A stretch of 61,489 nt of DNA from WLND01 sp040398845 (GCA_040398845.1 JBBATH010000020.1:1-61489), one strand, 5' to 3'; shown: positions 7,847-16,668, numbered from the stretch's first letter. The notes: generated by a model from the letters alone, not told the origin. Numbers and translations: made by a program.

Positions 7847-8578
7847 TCAGATCTCCTGATTCGTCGGCACCATAACGAGGTCGCGGATCGTCACGTGGCG
7901 CGGCTGACGAAGCATGAACAGCACCGCATCCGCGACGTCCTCCGACCTCATTCCGCGACCGGCTGCCACCTCTTCATCGATCGACGAGTCATCGCGATTC
8001 ACCCCCCAAAGCTCGTTGAGGACGATGCCTGGCGCGACTGAGCCCAAGCGCACCCCGGTGCCGATGAGCTGCTGCCGAGTACCGTGCACGAAGGTCTGCA
8101 CTGCATGCTTCGTTGCCGAGTAGATCGGCTCCCAAGGGATCACCTGATGCCCGGAGACGGAGCTCGTCACGACGATATCGCCGGTGCGTTGTGCAATGAA
8201 TGTCGGCAGGGCCGCATGCACGCCGTGCATGACCCCGAGCACGTTCGTCGTGACGATCTCGGTCACGCGCTCAGGCGCCACCTCCCACCCACGATCCGGC
8301 AGATACAAGCCGGCGTTGGCCAGGAGGACGTCGAGCTGACCGAAGGATTCGATCGCCCGCTCGACGGCTTGCCCGGCAGTGGAAGGCTCTGCTACGTCAC
8401 CCGCCACGATGACCGGCTCGGTAGTCAGCAGCGGCGCGAGGGACTCGAGCCGCTCACGGTTGCGGCCCACGATGACGAGCCGCATGCCTGCGGCATCCAT
8501 CGCGAGGGCACAGGCGCGCCCGATGCCTGAGCTGGCGCCGGTGACGATTGCGACGGGCGACAACAGCTGATCGGTCAT
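7847..8578 (-). CDS. Short-chain dehydrogenase/reductase
   Basis: A 243-residue classical SDR. The NAD(P) motif is TGASSGIG, followed by LLANAGLY and the catalytic Ser (SSVSG) and YSATK (Tyr-x-x-x-Lys). The C-terminal segment VTIRDLVMVPTNQEI is typical of the YdfG/ribitol-dehydrogenase-like group. Its ATG overlaps the aldolase stop as ATGA, making it the last gene of a four-gene sugar operon. In many actinobacteria a rhamnulose-phosphate aldolase is fused to an SDR that oxidises lactaldehyde; this separate SDR could play that part, or reduce or oxidise a sugar or polyol. Substrate unknown. Confidence 0.8.
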   Translation of the reverse strand: MTDQLLSPVAIVTGASSGIGRACALAMDAAGMRLVIVGRNRERLESLAPLLTTEPVIVAGDVAEPSTAGQAVERAIESFGQLDVLLANAGLYLPDRGWEVAPERVTEIVTTNVLGVMHGVHAALPTFIAQRTGDIVVTSSVSGHQVIPWEPIYSATKHAVQTFVHGTRQQLIGTGVRLGSVAPGIVLNELWGVNRDDSSIDEEVAAGRGMRSEDVADAVLFMLRQPRHVTIRDLVMVPTNQEI

Positions 8579-9372
8579 GTCAATGTCTCCTTGCTTGCGG
8601 GGGCCGCGAGCAGGCCTCGTCGGTACTGCTCGTCGGGGCGGTTCTCGATGCGATCGACGTGGTGGCTGGGGAGAAAAGCGGGTCCGCCGGCCGCGAGTGA
8701 ACCGAAGATAATGCGGGCCACTTTCACAACCATGGTCGTGATCTGGAGGGCTTCGTCTGGCGACGAGGCCAGGACGAAGACGCCATGGTTGGCAAGGTAG
8801 ATGACCCGGGGCACAAAGCCCTCCTCGGCGATGAATTCCCGAACTGCGTCTCGCACTGCCAGGGCGAGGGGCACGCCGGGGTCGACATATGGGAGGAGGA
8901 TCTGCCGCCTCCCGAGGACGACGATCATGTCAGGGAAAAGCGCGCCGCCGACGAGGAGCTCGGGCGAGGTGGAGCACAGGATCGCGTTGACCGCGGTTGG
9001 GTGGGTGTGGGCGATCACCTGAGCGTGTGTCTCGTCGTAGAGAACGGTGTGGAGAATCGCCTCAACGGACGGCATCCGCGGGTTGGTGCCACCGCCCAGC
9101 ACCGATGCCCGGTAGGTCGCTGCGGTCACATCATCACTGATGCTCTCCCGGGCAAGCAGCGGGGAAATGACTTGACGATCGACGAGGAGGAGATCAGGTT
9201 CTGTCATCGTGGCCAGCGAACAGCCGCTAGCCTTGATAATCATGTGGGAAGTGCCGCTTTCCGGGTTGTCGGCCCGCGATGACACATTGCCCTCGGCACT
9301 GAGGACGAGGTCTCGGGCGGGCTCGCCGAGCGCATTGCCGAGCCGCAGGAGTGCCAAGCGTGTTGTGGTCAT
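8575..9372 (-). CDS. Class II aldolase (rhamnulose-1-phosphate aldolase-like)
   Basis: A 265-residue zinc-dependent AraD/FucA/RhaD-family aldolase. SAEGNVSSR gives the phosphate-binding GN-S element, IAHTHPTAVNA the His-x-His metal ligands, and LANHGVFVLA the third His. Members split a ketose 1-phosphate into DHAP and an aldehyde. It is coupled by ATGA overlaps to the rhamnulokinase upstream and the SDR downstream, so rhamnulose 1-phosphate is the likely substrate, giving DHAP and L-lactaldehyde. The length is close to RhaD/FucA, unlike the much longer fused actinobacterial enzyme. Fuculose or another ketose phosphate cannot be excluded. Confidence 0.8.
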   Translation of the reverse strand: MTTTRLALLRLGNALGEPARDLVLSAEGNVSSRADNPESGTSHMIIKASGCSLATMTEPDLLLVDRQVISPLLARESISDDVTAATYRASVLGGGTNPRMPSVEAILHTVLYDETHAQVIAHTHPTAVNAILCSTSPELLVGGALFPDMIVVLGRRQILLPYVDPGVPLALAVRDAVREFIAEEGFVPRVIYLANHGVFVLASSPDEALQITTMVVKVARIIFGSLAAGGPAFLPSHHVDRIENRPDEQYRRGLLAAPASKETLT

Positions 9373-10826
9373 GACCGGTCCAATCGTCGGGCGGTAAGGC
9401 GGGCTTCACGCAGGGTTGTGAAGATGCCGACTGCGACGGCTTGAATGCACAGGTTGCCGATGCTCGTGGCCTCGGCGGGCCCAGTGACGACAGGCAGCCC
9501 CGTAACCTCCCTCGTCCGGTTGACGAGAGGCTGGATCTGCGAGCCGCCGCCGATCATCCGGATCTCGGTGAACGATTGCCCGGTCAATCGGCTCGCCTCG
9601 ACGATCGACCTGTCGAACGAGTTCGCGAGGCTGGAGAGGATGAGCCGGACAAGGTCGACGCGGGTGAGGTCCTGCGAGTCGGCGCACGTGCGCCGGTACA
9701 GGTCCGCGATTCGACCGGGCATGTTGCCAGTTTGCACGAGACTACCGTCGCCGGGGTCGATGGTGCCCGCGAGGTCCGGGCCGCCCTGCGCGGACACCTC
9801 GCCGAGCAGTGCGGCGCGCAGTTGCGACACAGTCTGCGCGCCGGGATCTTCCCCCACCCACGTGCGCAGGCACTCCTCGAGCAGCCAGGTGCCGCTCAAG
9901 TTTCGTACGAAGATCGTCGAACCTTCGGCGCCCTGCTCGTTGGTGAAGCCGGTGTTCATTGCGTCGCGAGTGAGGACTGGTGCCTGGGTGCTGCAGCCGA
10001 CGAGGGCCCAAGTGCCGCAGGAGATAACCGCGATGCCATCGTCAGGGCCGCAAACAGCCGCGAAGGCACTCGCGGTGTCGTGTGACGCGCCCCAAATCAC
10101 CGGGATTGGTCCGTGCCAACGGGCGCGAGGGTCGTGCATACCGAGCCGCTCGTTGATTGCGGGAAGGGTGACCCCGGCCGGCGACCCAGCGTCGACAAGG
10201 TTGGGGAGCTCGGCTGACGCAATGCCGAGGCGGTCGGCGAGATCGTGGGCCCATTCGCCGGTCTGTTGGTCGAGGAGGCCGGTTGTCGATGCGATCGTGC
10301 GTTCAGCACCGATGGTGCCTGTGAGCCAGTAGGTCCAAAGGTCTGGAGTGAGGAGCATGCTGGGGCTCCCGGCGAGAAGCCCGGCACGAGCGTCGCGGAT
10401 GAGTTGGAAGCAGGTGTTGATCGCCATCTCTGTGACGCCTGTACGGGCGTATGCCTCCGCAGTGCTCACTCGCTCAGTAGCAATTGCGACGAGAGCCGGA
10501 TCGCTTGCGCGGTAGTTCCGGACCGGGTGGACGAGGGCGCCGCCTTCATCAATGAGCCCGTAGTCGACACCCCAGGAATCGACGCTGATGCCTTTGACCC
10601 GCCCGCCCCGCGCAACAACTTGACCGATGGCGCGCGCGATCCCGGCGAGGGTCTGCTCGAAGAGTTCGTCTGTGTCCCAGCACAGGATGCCGGCGATGGT
10701 CACCGGTTCATTCGGAAAGCGGTGCACCTCATCAATGTCGAGCCCGCCCTGCGTGAAGGTGCCGAGCACGACTCGGCCGCTCTGCGCACCGAGGTCGACG
10801 GCAATGAAGTGGTGCGATTCAGTCAT
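9369..10826 (-). CDS. rhaB: Rhamnulokinase
   Basis: A 485-residue FGGY-family kinase that phosphorylates L-rhamnulose on O1. Residues 8-20 give the N-terminal phosphate loop (AVDLGAQSGRVVLG), and SVDSWGVDYGLID, FQLIRDARAG and LTPDLWTYWLTG follow, all typical of RhaB. The second ATPase half has the CGTWALVG and GGGSQIQPLVN motifs. Length is normal. It is coupled to the aldolase by ATGA and follows an SDR gene by 36 bp. No L-rhamnose isomerase, mutarotase or rhamnose transporter is in the window, so the first steps must be encoded elsewhere or be replaced. Confidence 0.87.
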   Translation of the reverse strand: MTESHHFIAVDLGAQSGRVVLGTFTQGGLDIDEVHRFPNEPVTIAGILCWDTDELFEQTLAGIARAIGQVVARGGRVKGISVDSWGVDYGLIDEGGALVHPVRNYRASDPALVAIATERVSTAEAYARTGVTEMAINTCFQLIRDARAGLLAGSPSMLLTPDLWTYWLTGTIGAERTIASTTGLLDQQTGEWAHDLADRLGIASAELPNLVDAGSPAGVTLPAINERLGMHDPRARWHGPIPVIWGASHDTASAFAAVCGPDDGIAVISCGTWALVGCSTQAPVLTRDAMNTGFTNEQGAEGSTIFVRNLSGTWLLEECLRTWVGEDPGAQTVSQLRAALLGEVSAQGGPDLAGTIDPGDGSLVQTGNMPGRIADLYRRTCADSQDLTRVDLVRLILSSLANSFDRSIVEASRLTGQSFTEIRMIGGGSQIQPLVNRTREVTGLPVVTGPAEATSIGNLCIQAVAVGIFTTLREARLTARRLDRS

Positions 10827-10862
10827 GGGTCTCGAGGTTCGATCATCGGTCAGCCTGCGTGA

Positions 10863-11645
10863 TCAGATCGCCGTGTAACCGCCGTCGAGGACGACCGATT
10901 GTGCGGTCAAGTACCCCGATTCGGCGGAGGCGAGGAACCGGACGAGGCCGACGAGGTCGGCGGGCTCGCCCATTCGCCCGGCAGGGATGAGTTCCCGCCA
11001 CTGTCCGGCGAGGTCAGGGTTGGCGTCTATGAACTCGCGGGTCATGTCCGAGAGCATGTAGCCAGGCTCGACCGCATTCACCCGGATGCCGGACGCTGCC
11101 CATTCGACTCCGAGTGACTTCGCGAGCATGCTCACCGCCGCCTTCGACGCGTGGTACGACGCCTGGAATTGCGGGACGTTGACGATCCGCGCCGACATCG
11201 AGGAGATGAGAATGATCGAACCCCGCAGGCTGGCGTCGACGGCTTGGGCCGAATGCAATCGGTTCGCAAAGGACTGACACGCGAAAAAGGTGCCGTTGAG
11301 GTTGATGTCGAGGACTCGTTGCCAATCATCGGGCGTCACCTTCGCACTCTCGCCCCAGATCGTGATTCCCGCTGCCGTGACCAGGGTCGTCGCAACGCCT
11401 ATCCGCTCCTGAACCGCGCCAAAGGCGGCCTCAACCGCGCTCGCGTCGCGGACATCCGAAATGATGCCGGCTGCTGGGACGGAGAATTCGGCAGCCACGG
11501 CTGCCGCGGTCGCGGTCACGTCTGGCAGGACGTCAAGCAAGCCAATGCCGGCACCGTTTGAGGCAAGGTCGCGGGCGATCGCGAGACCAAGGCCGCGCCC
11601 GCCGCCGGTGATGATCGCAGTGGTGCCTCGAAGGTCGATGGGCAT
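10863..11645 (-). CDS. Short-chain dehydrogenase/reductase (sugar operon leader)
   Basis: A 260-residue SDR. The ATG at 11645 is preferred because AAGG lies six bases upstream; an ATG at 11651 abuts that site. The Rossmann motif TGGGRGLG is followed by a TAAG variant of the NAG motif, the catalytic serine segment SSMSARIV and YHASK. The C terminus (LTAQSVVLDGGYTAI) is standard for FabG-like dehydrogenases. It leads the operon with rhamnulokinase, aldolase and a second SDR. Family members oxidise sugars, polyols or deoxysugars; a rhamnose- or related dehydrogenase role is possible but not shown. Confidence 0.8.
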   Translation of the reverse strand: MPIDLRGTTAIITGGGRGLGLAIARDLASNGAGIGLLDVLPDVTATAAAVAAEFSVPAAGIISDVRDASAVEAAFGAVQERIGVATTLVTAAGITIWGESAKVTPDDWQRVLDINLNGTFFACQSFANRLHSAQAVDASLRGSIILISSMSARIVNVPQFQASYHASKAAVSMLAKSLGVEWAASGIRVNAVEPGYMLSDMTREFIDANPDLAGQWRELIPAGRMGEPADLVGLVRFLASAESGYLTAQSVVLDGGYTAI

Positions 11646-11830
11646 GTGCATCCTTACTTGGGGCGTGATGGGACTGGACACGACGTCACAGGTGGAACCT
11701 AGGGCCAATGGCGAGGTGGATCAAGGGGTTTGCGGCCCAATACGTCGCTCATCGGTGCATCGAGGCTTCGGATCCGCTGTCGCAGACTATTCACTGGGCT
11801 CACCATTTCGCGAATGAGGGGAGCGCGGCG

Positions 11831-12235
11831 TCAGTAGTTCGCTAGGTCAATCCACTGCAGCCCGGTAACCGAACCGAAACTTCGATCTGATGAGACAGCT
11901 TCCCAACCATGGGCGATCGCAACGGCCGCAACCACCGAGTCGAAGGCACCCAACGTCGAAGTCTGCGACCAGATGCGCAAGCCTTCGAGCACATCGCGGG
12001 TGTTGACCACGGTAAGTGGCCCAAGGAGCTCGGCGAACCGTTCCGCTTGTGAGAAGGCATCACCGCGTTCACGTCGGCGAGCCCTCACGTGCGCATACTC
12101 CTGCAAGACCTCCGGCGTGGTAGTCGCACTGACTCGAGACGCAACGACATCGCGCAGGAGCCGGACAGCCGGCTCACGAAGCGGGTGGTCTGCGCCCGAT
12201 GCGTACACCAGGACCGATGTATCAAGGACGAGCAT
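11831..12235 (-). CDS. vapC: PIN-domain toxin, VapC-like
   Basis: A 134-residue PIN domain RNase. The expected acidic metal ligands are present: Asp5 (LDTSVLVY), Glu42 (TPEVLQEY), Asp99 (AFDSVVAA) and Asp117 (SSDRSF). Length is typical for VapC. Its ATG shares one base with the stop of the upstream RHH antitoxin gene (TGATG), the usual layout of a type II toxin-antitoxin pair. It would cleave specific RNAs when free of antitoxin; the target is unknown. Confidence 0.85.
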   Translation of the reverse strand: MLVLDTSVLVYASGADHPLREPAVRLLRDVVASRVSATTTPEVLQEYAHVRARRRERGDAFSQAERFAELLGPLTVVNTRDVLEGLRIWSQTSTLGAFDSVVAAVAIAHGWEAVSSDRSFGSVTGLQWIDLANY

Positions 12236-12492
12236 CAGGAATCCCGAAATCGAGAGCCACGGATTTCATCGAGTTCGAGGGCTAAGTCCGCTGGCTCAGG
12301 AACCGGCATCGGCCCGTCAGCGAGAATTGCGTCGAGCAACGCGGCTTTGCGGATATCGGTACCTGTCCACATGTGATCGACGGCTTCTCGGATCAAGGCC
12401 CCAACACTGCGCCCCTGCGCCTTCGCCCGCTGGGTCAGCCGGTCGTATTGCTCCTCATCGAGGAGGATTTGCAGGCGGTGGGACATGGGCAT
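12235..12492 (-). CDS. vapB: Ribbon-helix-helix antitoxin, VapB-like
   Basis: An 85-residue protein with an N-terminal RHH segment (MSHRLQILLDEEQYDRLTQ, then GRSVGALIREAVD) and an acidic C-terminal tail likely to occupy the toxin active site. The ATG at 12492 is chosen because a -10 box (TACTGT on the minus strand) ends exactly six bases before it, implying a leaderless mRNA; an ATG two codons later is the alternative. It probably represses its own promoter through the palindrome that overlaps that -10. Confidence 0.8.
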   Translation of the reverse strand: MPMSHRLQILLDEEQYDRLTQRAKAQGRSVGALIREAVDHMWTGTDIRKAALLDAILADGPMPVPEPADLALELDEIRGSRFRDS

Positions 12493-12495
12493 ACG

Positions 12496-12515
12496 CCTAC
12501 AGTAGCGTGTGTAGG
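12496..12515 (-). promoter_or_regulatory. Toxin-antitoxin promoter and candidate operator
   Basis: CTACAGTAG (12497-12505) is a perfect palindrome and a further GTAGG lies at 12511-12515, mirroring CCTAC at 12496-12500. The minus-strand -10 TACTGT (12504-12499) is inside the palindrome and ends six bases before the antitoxin ATG. Binding by the RHH protein would block the promoter. Confidence 0.5.
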
Positions 12516-12541
12516 TCTTACGAGCCGGTGCTCGCCAGCCC

Positions 12542-13159
12542 CTAGTCGTCATCCTCTGGGATGTCATCGGGTATAGAGAGGGCGGCCTTGAGCACGGGGT
12601 CTGCTCGAAAGGCCATCATCGAGTCATCGATGGACTTGTAGACGCCGCGGGTGCCCTTGCCGGATGGCCGGTACCGTGCGGTCTTCATTCCCATGGACTC
12701 GCCCTGCCACGCAGCGTCGTCCGCGCCGATGAACTGGAAGACCCACTGATAAGTGGAAATTTGCTCTTCGACAAGTGCACGGACCTGCTCGAACCGGTAC
12801 TCGCTGCTCGAGTTCTCTTGGCCGTCCGTGACGACGACGAAGAGCACCCGGCCGGGGCGCTCTGCCTCATCGATCGAGGCGAGATCGGCGCCTGTTTGCT
12901 TGATTTCGATGCCTGCTGCATCGAGGAGACGGGTCATGCCTCGTGGCTCGAGCAGATAGGCAACTGGCTCAGTGCTCATTCGCACCACGGTGTCGATCTC
13001 GGTGTCGAACTCGACGAGGGTAACCGTGAGCTTGCCGGGCAGGGTGAACTGTCTGGCCAACAGCTCGTTGATACCTCCTTGGGCATCGGTCTGAACCGAC
13101 CCCATGGATCCGGACCGATCGACGAGCAGGGTCAGGTGGGTGTAGTCGGCGTTTGTCAT
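12542..13159 (-). CDS. von Willebrand factor A domain protein
   Basis: A 205-residue protein made almost wholly of one VWA domain. The metal-ion adhesion site is intact: Asp14-Arg-Ser16-Gly-Ser18, Thr76 in RGMTRLL and Asp112 in VTDGQENS. There is no signal peptide or membrane segment, so it should be cytoplasmic. AGGGGA lies upstream of the ATG. Such stand-alone VWA proteins act as Mg2+-dependent protein-binding modules, sometimes with AAA ATPases or tellurium-resistance proteins; no such partner is adjacent. Divergent from the multicopper oxidase. Confidence 0.75.
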   Translation of the reverse strand: MTNADYTHLTLLVDRSGSMGSVQTDAQGGINELLARQFTLPGKLTVTLVEFDTEIDTVVRMSTEPVAYLLEPRGMTRLLDAAGIEIKQTGADLASIDEAERPGRVLFVVVTDGQENSSSEYRFEQVRALVEEQISTYQWVFQFIGADDAAWQGESMGMKTARYRPSGKGTRGVYKSIDDSMMAFRADPVLKAALSIPDDIPEDDD

Positions 13160-13313
13160 CGGGTTCCCCTGTCAGCAGTTGGCGGCACGAAGGCCTACCG
13201 GCCCGTCCGTCATAATGAACCGTCCTCTGGGGGTCTGACATTGCGGACTTTCCGTCATCAAGGCGGGCGCGGAAGACCGCTCTCCTGCATAGGCAGGGCT
13301 CGCTTTTCATCGT

Positions 13314-13319
13314 TATCCT
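13314..13319 (+). promoter_or_regulatory. -10 box of a leaderless multicopper oxidase mRNA
   Basis: TATCCT ends six bases before the ATG at 13326 and no ribosome-binding site is present, so transcription should begin at the start codon. No clear -35 is seen. Confidence 0.5.
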
Positions 13320-13325
13320 CTCGCC

Positions 13326-14873
13326 ATGGAAATCTCACGACGGAGGATGCTCGGCTCATCAGCGTTGATTGCCGCTGGCCTCAGCATCGCCGGCGGCAGC
13401 GGTTCCGCCGTCATGGCGGCCGCGGGAAGCAGACAACCGACACCCTCGACGGGTCCGGTATGGCGCAGTTCGAACGGGGTGCTCAGCGGGACTCTCACGA
13501 TGCAGACGGGCACGGCGCAGGTGGCTGGCAATCCACTCGCAGGGGTCTCAAGCTACAACGGAACATTCTCCGGTCCAACACTGTTCGCCCGGCCTGGCGA
13601 CAGACTCGACCTGACGCTGCAGAACCGTCTCGATACCCCATCGAACCTGCACTTTCACGGGCTTCATGTATCCCCGCGCGGCCACAGCGACAACGTCTTC
13701 CTTGACATCCCACCGGGCTACGACTTTCGGTACAACGTCCAGATTCCAGCGGATCACCCATCCGGGCTCTACTGGTACCACCCGCACCGACACGGCTACG
13801 TAAACGCCCAAGTGTATTCAGGGCTCCAAGGGCTCATCGTGATCGAAGGGGGTGCAGCGGACTACCCACAGGTGGCTCCGCTGCGCCGACGAATCCTCAA
13901 CATCCGCAACATTGGCATCAGAAACCTCGGGCCGGGGCAAGGTTTCATTCCTGTCGAGCAGGCGACGGCGGCGCAGATGGTGACCCTGGTGAACGGCGAG
14001 TTTCAACCGAACATCGACATGCAACCGGGAGAGACACAGTTCTGGCAGATCGCCAACACGTCGCCGCGTGGCTATTGGAAGTTGCAGCTCCCCGGGGCCA
14101 CCCTCCAGATCATCGAGGAGGACGGCTTTCCCACCTGGCAGACTTGGAAGCCTGCGACAGTTTTTATGCCGCCGGGCAAAAGAATGGGCGTGCTCGTCAC
14201 GGCCCCCTCAGCGCCGGTTCAGACAGCACTTGTGACGCAGGCGTTCGCGCAGAATGCGGCGTGGGCATGGCCCGAGTCAACACTCGCATCGGTGACCGTC
14301 AGCGGGCCGCGGCGCGATTCGGTGACGCTTCCCGAGGTGATGGCGCCGAGCCCGAAGCATCTCGAAGGCCCCGTGGCCCAGCGGCGCGTACTGACCTTGG
14401 GCTCAACGGTGCGCACGCCACCGCCGCCAGATTTCTGGTTTGACAACGCTCCATATCAGAACATCACGATCGAGAACGTCATTACCGTGCGCGTGGGCAC
14501 GACCGAGGATTGGATTCTCAAGAACACCAATGTCGCGCCCTTCAGCCCGGCGGTTGAGAATCACCCATTCCATATCCACGTGAACGGTTTTACGGTCGTG
14601 GATCAAGGACAGTTTGACCCGGTGACAGGCGCCATCCTCACGCGCATCACGTCGTATCCCCGAACGGAAATGGACACGCTCAATATCTCCCCCGGGCAAT
14701 GGGTCCGCATCCGAATCCATTTCGCCGACTACGTGGGCCGCACGGTGTTCCACTGCCACGTCCTCGGGCATGAAGATCTCGGCATGATGGGGGTCATCGA
14801 CATCGTTGACGCTGACGGAAATGGTGCCGGGGTCGGGCAACTGCTCCCGACCCAGACGGGGCATAGTCACTGA
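13326..14873 (+). CDS. Tat-exported multicopper oxidase
   Basis: A 515-residue oxidase of the CueO/SufI/laccase type. The N terminus has a twin-arginine signal (SRRRMLG, then a hydrophobic stretch and AMAAA-like end), fitting export of a folded copper enzyme. All four copper-ligand motifs are present: HFHGLH (His109, His111), YWYHPHRHG, HPFHIHVNG and FHCHVLGHEDLGMM with the type 1 Cys and axial Met. It should oxidise phenols, metals or Cu(I) outside the membrane while reducing oxygen to water. There is no methionine-rich insert like that of CueO. Gene neighbours do not point to a substrate. Start supported by a leaderless-type promoter. Confidence 0.88.
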   Translation: MEISRRRMLGSSALIAAGLSIAGGSGSAVMAAAGSRQPTPSTGPVWRSSNGVLSGTLTMQTGTAQVAGNPLAGVSSYNGTFSGPTLFARPGDRLDLTLQNRLDTPSNLHFHGLHVSPRGHSDNVFLDIPPGYDFRYNVQIPADHPSGLYWYHPHRHGYVNAQVYSGLQGLIVIEGGAADYPQVAPLRRRILNIRNIGIRNLGPGQGFIPVEQATAAQMVTLVNGEFQPNIDMQPGETQFWQIANTSPRGYWKLQLPGATLQIIEEDGFPTWQTWKPATVFMPPGKRMGVLVTAPSAPVQTALVTQAFAQNAAWAWPESTLASVTVSGPRRDSVTLPEVMAPSPKHLEGPVAQRRVLTLGSTVRTPPPPDFWFDNAPYQNITIENVITVRVGTTEDWILKNTNVAPFSPAVENHPFHIHVNGFTVVDQGQFDPVTGAILTRITSYPRTEMDTLNISPGQWVRIRIHFADYVGRTVFHCHVLGHEDLGMMGVIDIVDADGNGAGVGQLLPTQTGHSH

Positions 14874-14881
14874 AGTGGTCG

Positions 14882-15994
14882 TCACTTTTGTTCGAGCGCG
14901 AACTCCCAGTTGACCTCGGTCGAGACGGCAGTGCCAGCCTCATCCGTCAACGTGATGCGTCCGGGGACGTCCGTCTCAATCGTGACAACCTGGCCGAACC
15001 TATTCTGAGTGAACGCGACACCCTGGACGGTGCGGAGCGATGTGGTCGTGGAAGCGTCGAACTCGCGTGCAGTTGAGATGCTGAGGTCGGTGAGGGGTTG
15101 GCTGCGTGCAGCCAAAAGGCCATCGTGGAAATGGGAATGGACGTCCTCGATGCCCATTCGTCCGGTGAACCGACCCGACCAGGGTGGCTGGGTACGGCCG
15201 CCGTTGGAAATCCAAAGCAACGTGGCCGGGAACGACGTGATGTCCTTGAGTGAGAACCAGATGAAGCCGTCGAATACTGCGGCCGACCATCCGATTGGGC
15301 CGGCGTCAGGGTCATTCACCATCATGACGAGATCCTCGTGGCCGGGCGGCGTCGGATACCGTGAAATATCGAGGGAGCCACCGGCCTCAAGCGGTATTGC
15401 CTCGAGACTGTCGAATGTCGCGCCCGGGCGAAGGATTTGGGTCTCGCCGATCGCGGGATCTGCGAATAAGCCCGGGTAGACGGACGACCAGCGCATCGGA
15501 CTCGTGCTGATCCGTGCACTGGCCCGGGCTTGGCCGCTGAAGTCGAGGATCGGGTGGGTGCCGTAGTTGAAGGCACCTGAGAGGCCGCGAATCGTGATCT
15601 CCTGGTAAAGCACGGTCTGCCCGTTCCGGACGCTCACGGTCTTGTCAAATGAGCCGCCCGAATCATGAGCCTCGAGGTGAAGGGTGACGGCATGCTCACT
15701 CGACGCGGAGACTGTCCACTCGCCGCTGGCCGGCTCGCCATGGGCGGGGCCGTCGGGCTGCGGGCCGAATGGGAAGCAGAAGAAGTCCCCGCGCAATACG
15801 TCGAGCAGAGGATCGACCCCGGGAATCTCGCCGGGGTGCCAGGGAGCGAGGGAGTAGGGGTCGGCGGTGGCGCTGCCGGAGGTGAAGACGACTGGCGCGA
15901 CGTGCGCGCCGGCGAGCGTGACTGAGGCGGTAACCGAATCACTGCGCACCGTGACTGAAGTGGCGCCATGGACCTCATTTTTTGCGTCAGGCAT
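14882..15994 (-). CDS. Galactose-mutarotase-like protein
   Basis: A 370-residue protein with no signal peptide and AGGAGA before its ATG. The layout is beta-rich, with DFFCFPFGPQ, GTHPILDF and GIEDVHSHFHDGL. Such patterns recall the galactose mutarotase-like (aldose epimerase) fold, with His residues that could act on a sugar, but I cannot match the standard catalytic His/Glu pair, so the assignment is tentative. It ends 8 bp from the multicopper oxidase (convergent) and starts opposite a small kinase gene. Possibly sugar-related, given the neighbouring sugar operons. Confidence 0.5.
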   Translation of the reverse strand: MPDAKNEVHGATSVTVRSDSVTASVTLAGAHVAPVVFTSGSATADPYSLAPWHPGEIPGVDPLLDVLRGDFFCFPFGPQPDGPAHGEPASGEWTVSASSEHAVTLHLEAHDSGGSFDKTVSVRNGQTVLYQEITIRGLSGAFNYGTHPILDFSGQARASARISTSPMRWSSVYPGLFADPAIGETQILRPGATFDSLEAIPLEAGGSLDISRYPTPPGHEDLVMMVNDPDAGPIGWSAAVFDGFIWFSLKDITSFPATLLWISNGGRTQPPWSGRFTGRMGIEDVHSHFHDGLLAARSQPLTDLSISTAREFDASTTTSLRTVQGVAFTQNRFGQVVTIETDVPGRITLTDEAGTAVSTEVNWEFALEQK

Positions 15995-16045
15995 CCGTTC
16001 TCCTGTTCATTGAACCGGTGATCTGTATTCATTGCGTGGAGGCCC

Positions 16046-16630
16046 GTGTCGGTCTCGCGGCAGAATGATCGCATGGTCGACGTCTTCGTTATCGCCGGTG
16101 CTGCAGGCAGCGGCAAGACCACCTTCGGCCGCGCCCTCGCGAAGCGCCTCGCGATACCGCTCCTAGACCTTGACGAGGTGACGGCCCCGCTTGTCGCGGC
16201 GTTCTGGGCTGCCCATCCCGGGCTTGATGAGGGCGAGGCGCTCACTGCGGTACGAGAGGACCGCTATCGGGACTTGCAGCGTGCCACGGTGATGGCGACT
16301 TCGAGCGGTCAGTCGGTGATCGTAACGGCTCCCTTCACCGCTGAAATCTCGTCGCTGGAGCGCTGGCGGGCTTTCGTGGATTCCTTCACCGAGGCGGCGA
16401 ATCTGCATCTCATCTGGCTGGAGATCACTCCGGATGAGCGGTTGCGCCGGATGAGGGTGCGCGGTGCGAGCCGCGACGCACGGCTGACGATGGCGAGCAG
16501 ACCTGCCGTTCAACTGCCTGCTTCCGCCCCGCCGGTGGTCGAGCACCTTGGCCTTGATGCGCAGTTGGGTAACGAGGAGAAAATCCGCGTCGCAATGTCT
16601 CATTTTGGTAACGTTTCCTCTTCTTGGTAG
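16046..16630 (+). CDS. Small P-loop kinase (gluconate/shikimate kinase-like)
   Basis: About 194 residues with Walker A GAAGSGKTTFG near the N terminus and LLDLDEVTAP just after, the Asp pattern of gluconate and shikimate kinases. LIWLEITPDERLRRMRVRG resembles the lid region with arginines. The start is uncertain: GTG at 16046 has GGAGG only three bases away, and ATG at 16073 has none but would start right at the P-loop domain. The enzyme should phosphorylate a small metabolite with ATP. It is immediately upstream of the LacI-controlled sugar operon and may belong to the same pathway, but the substrate is unknown. Confidence 0.65.
   Translation: MSVSRQNDRMVDVFVIAGAAGSGKTTFGRALAKRLAIPLLDLDEVTAPLVAAFWAAHPGLDEGEALTAVREDRYRDLQRATVMATSSGQSVIVTAPFTAEISSLERWRAFVDSFTEAANLHLIWLEITPDERLRRMRVRGASRDARLTMASRPAVQLPASAPPVVEHLGLDAQLGNEEKIRVAMSHFGNVSSSW
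16607..16618. promoter_or_regulatory. LacI-type half-palindrome in the kinase 3' end
   Basis: GGTAACGTTTCC has the central AACGTT core of LacI-family sites and is palindromic except for one base. It lies 51 bases upstream of the first 14-bp operator and could be an auxiliary site. Confidence 0.35.
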
Positions 16631-16668
16631 ACGAATATTCTTGACGGCTGTTACCTTCCGAACACGCG

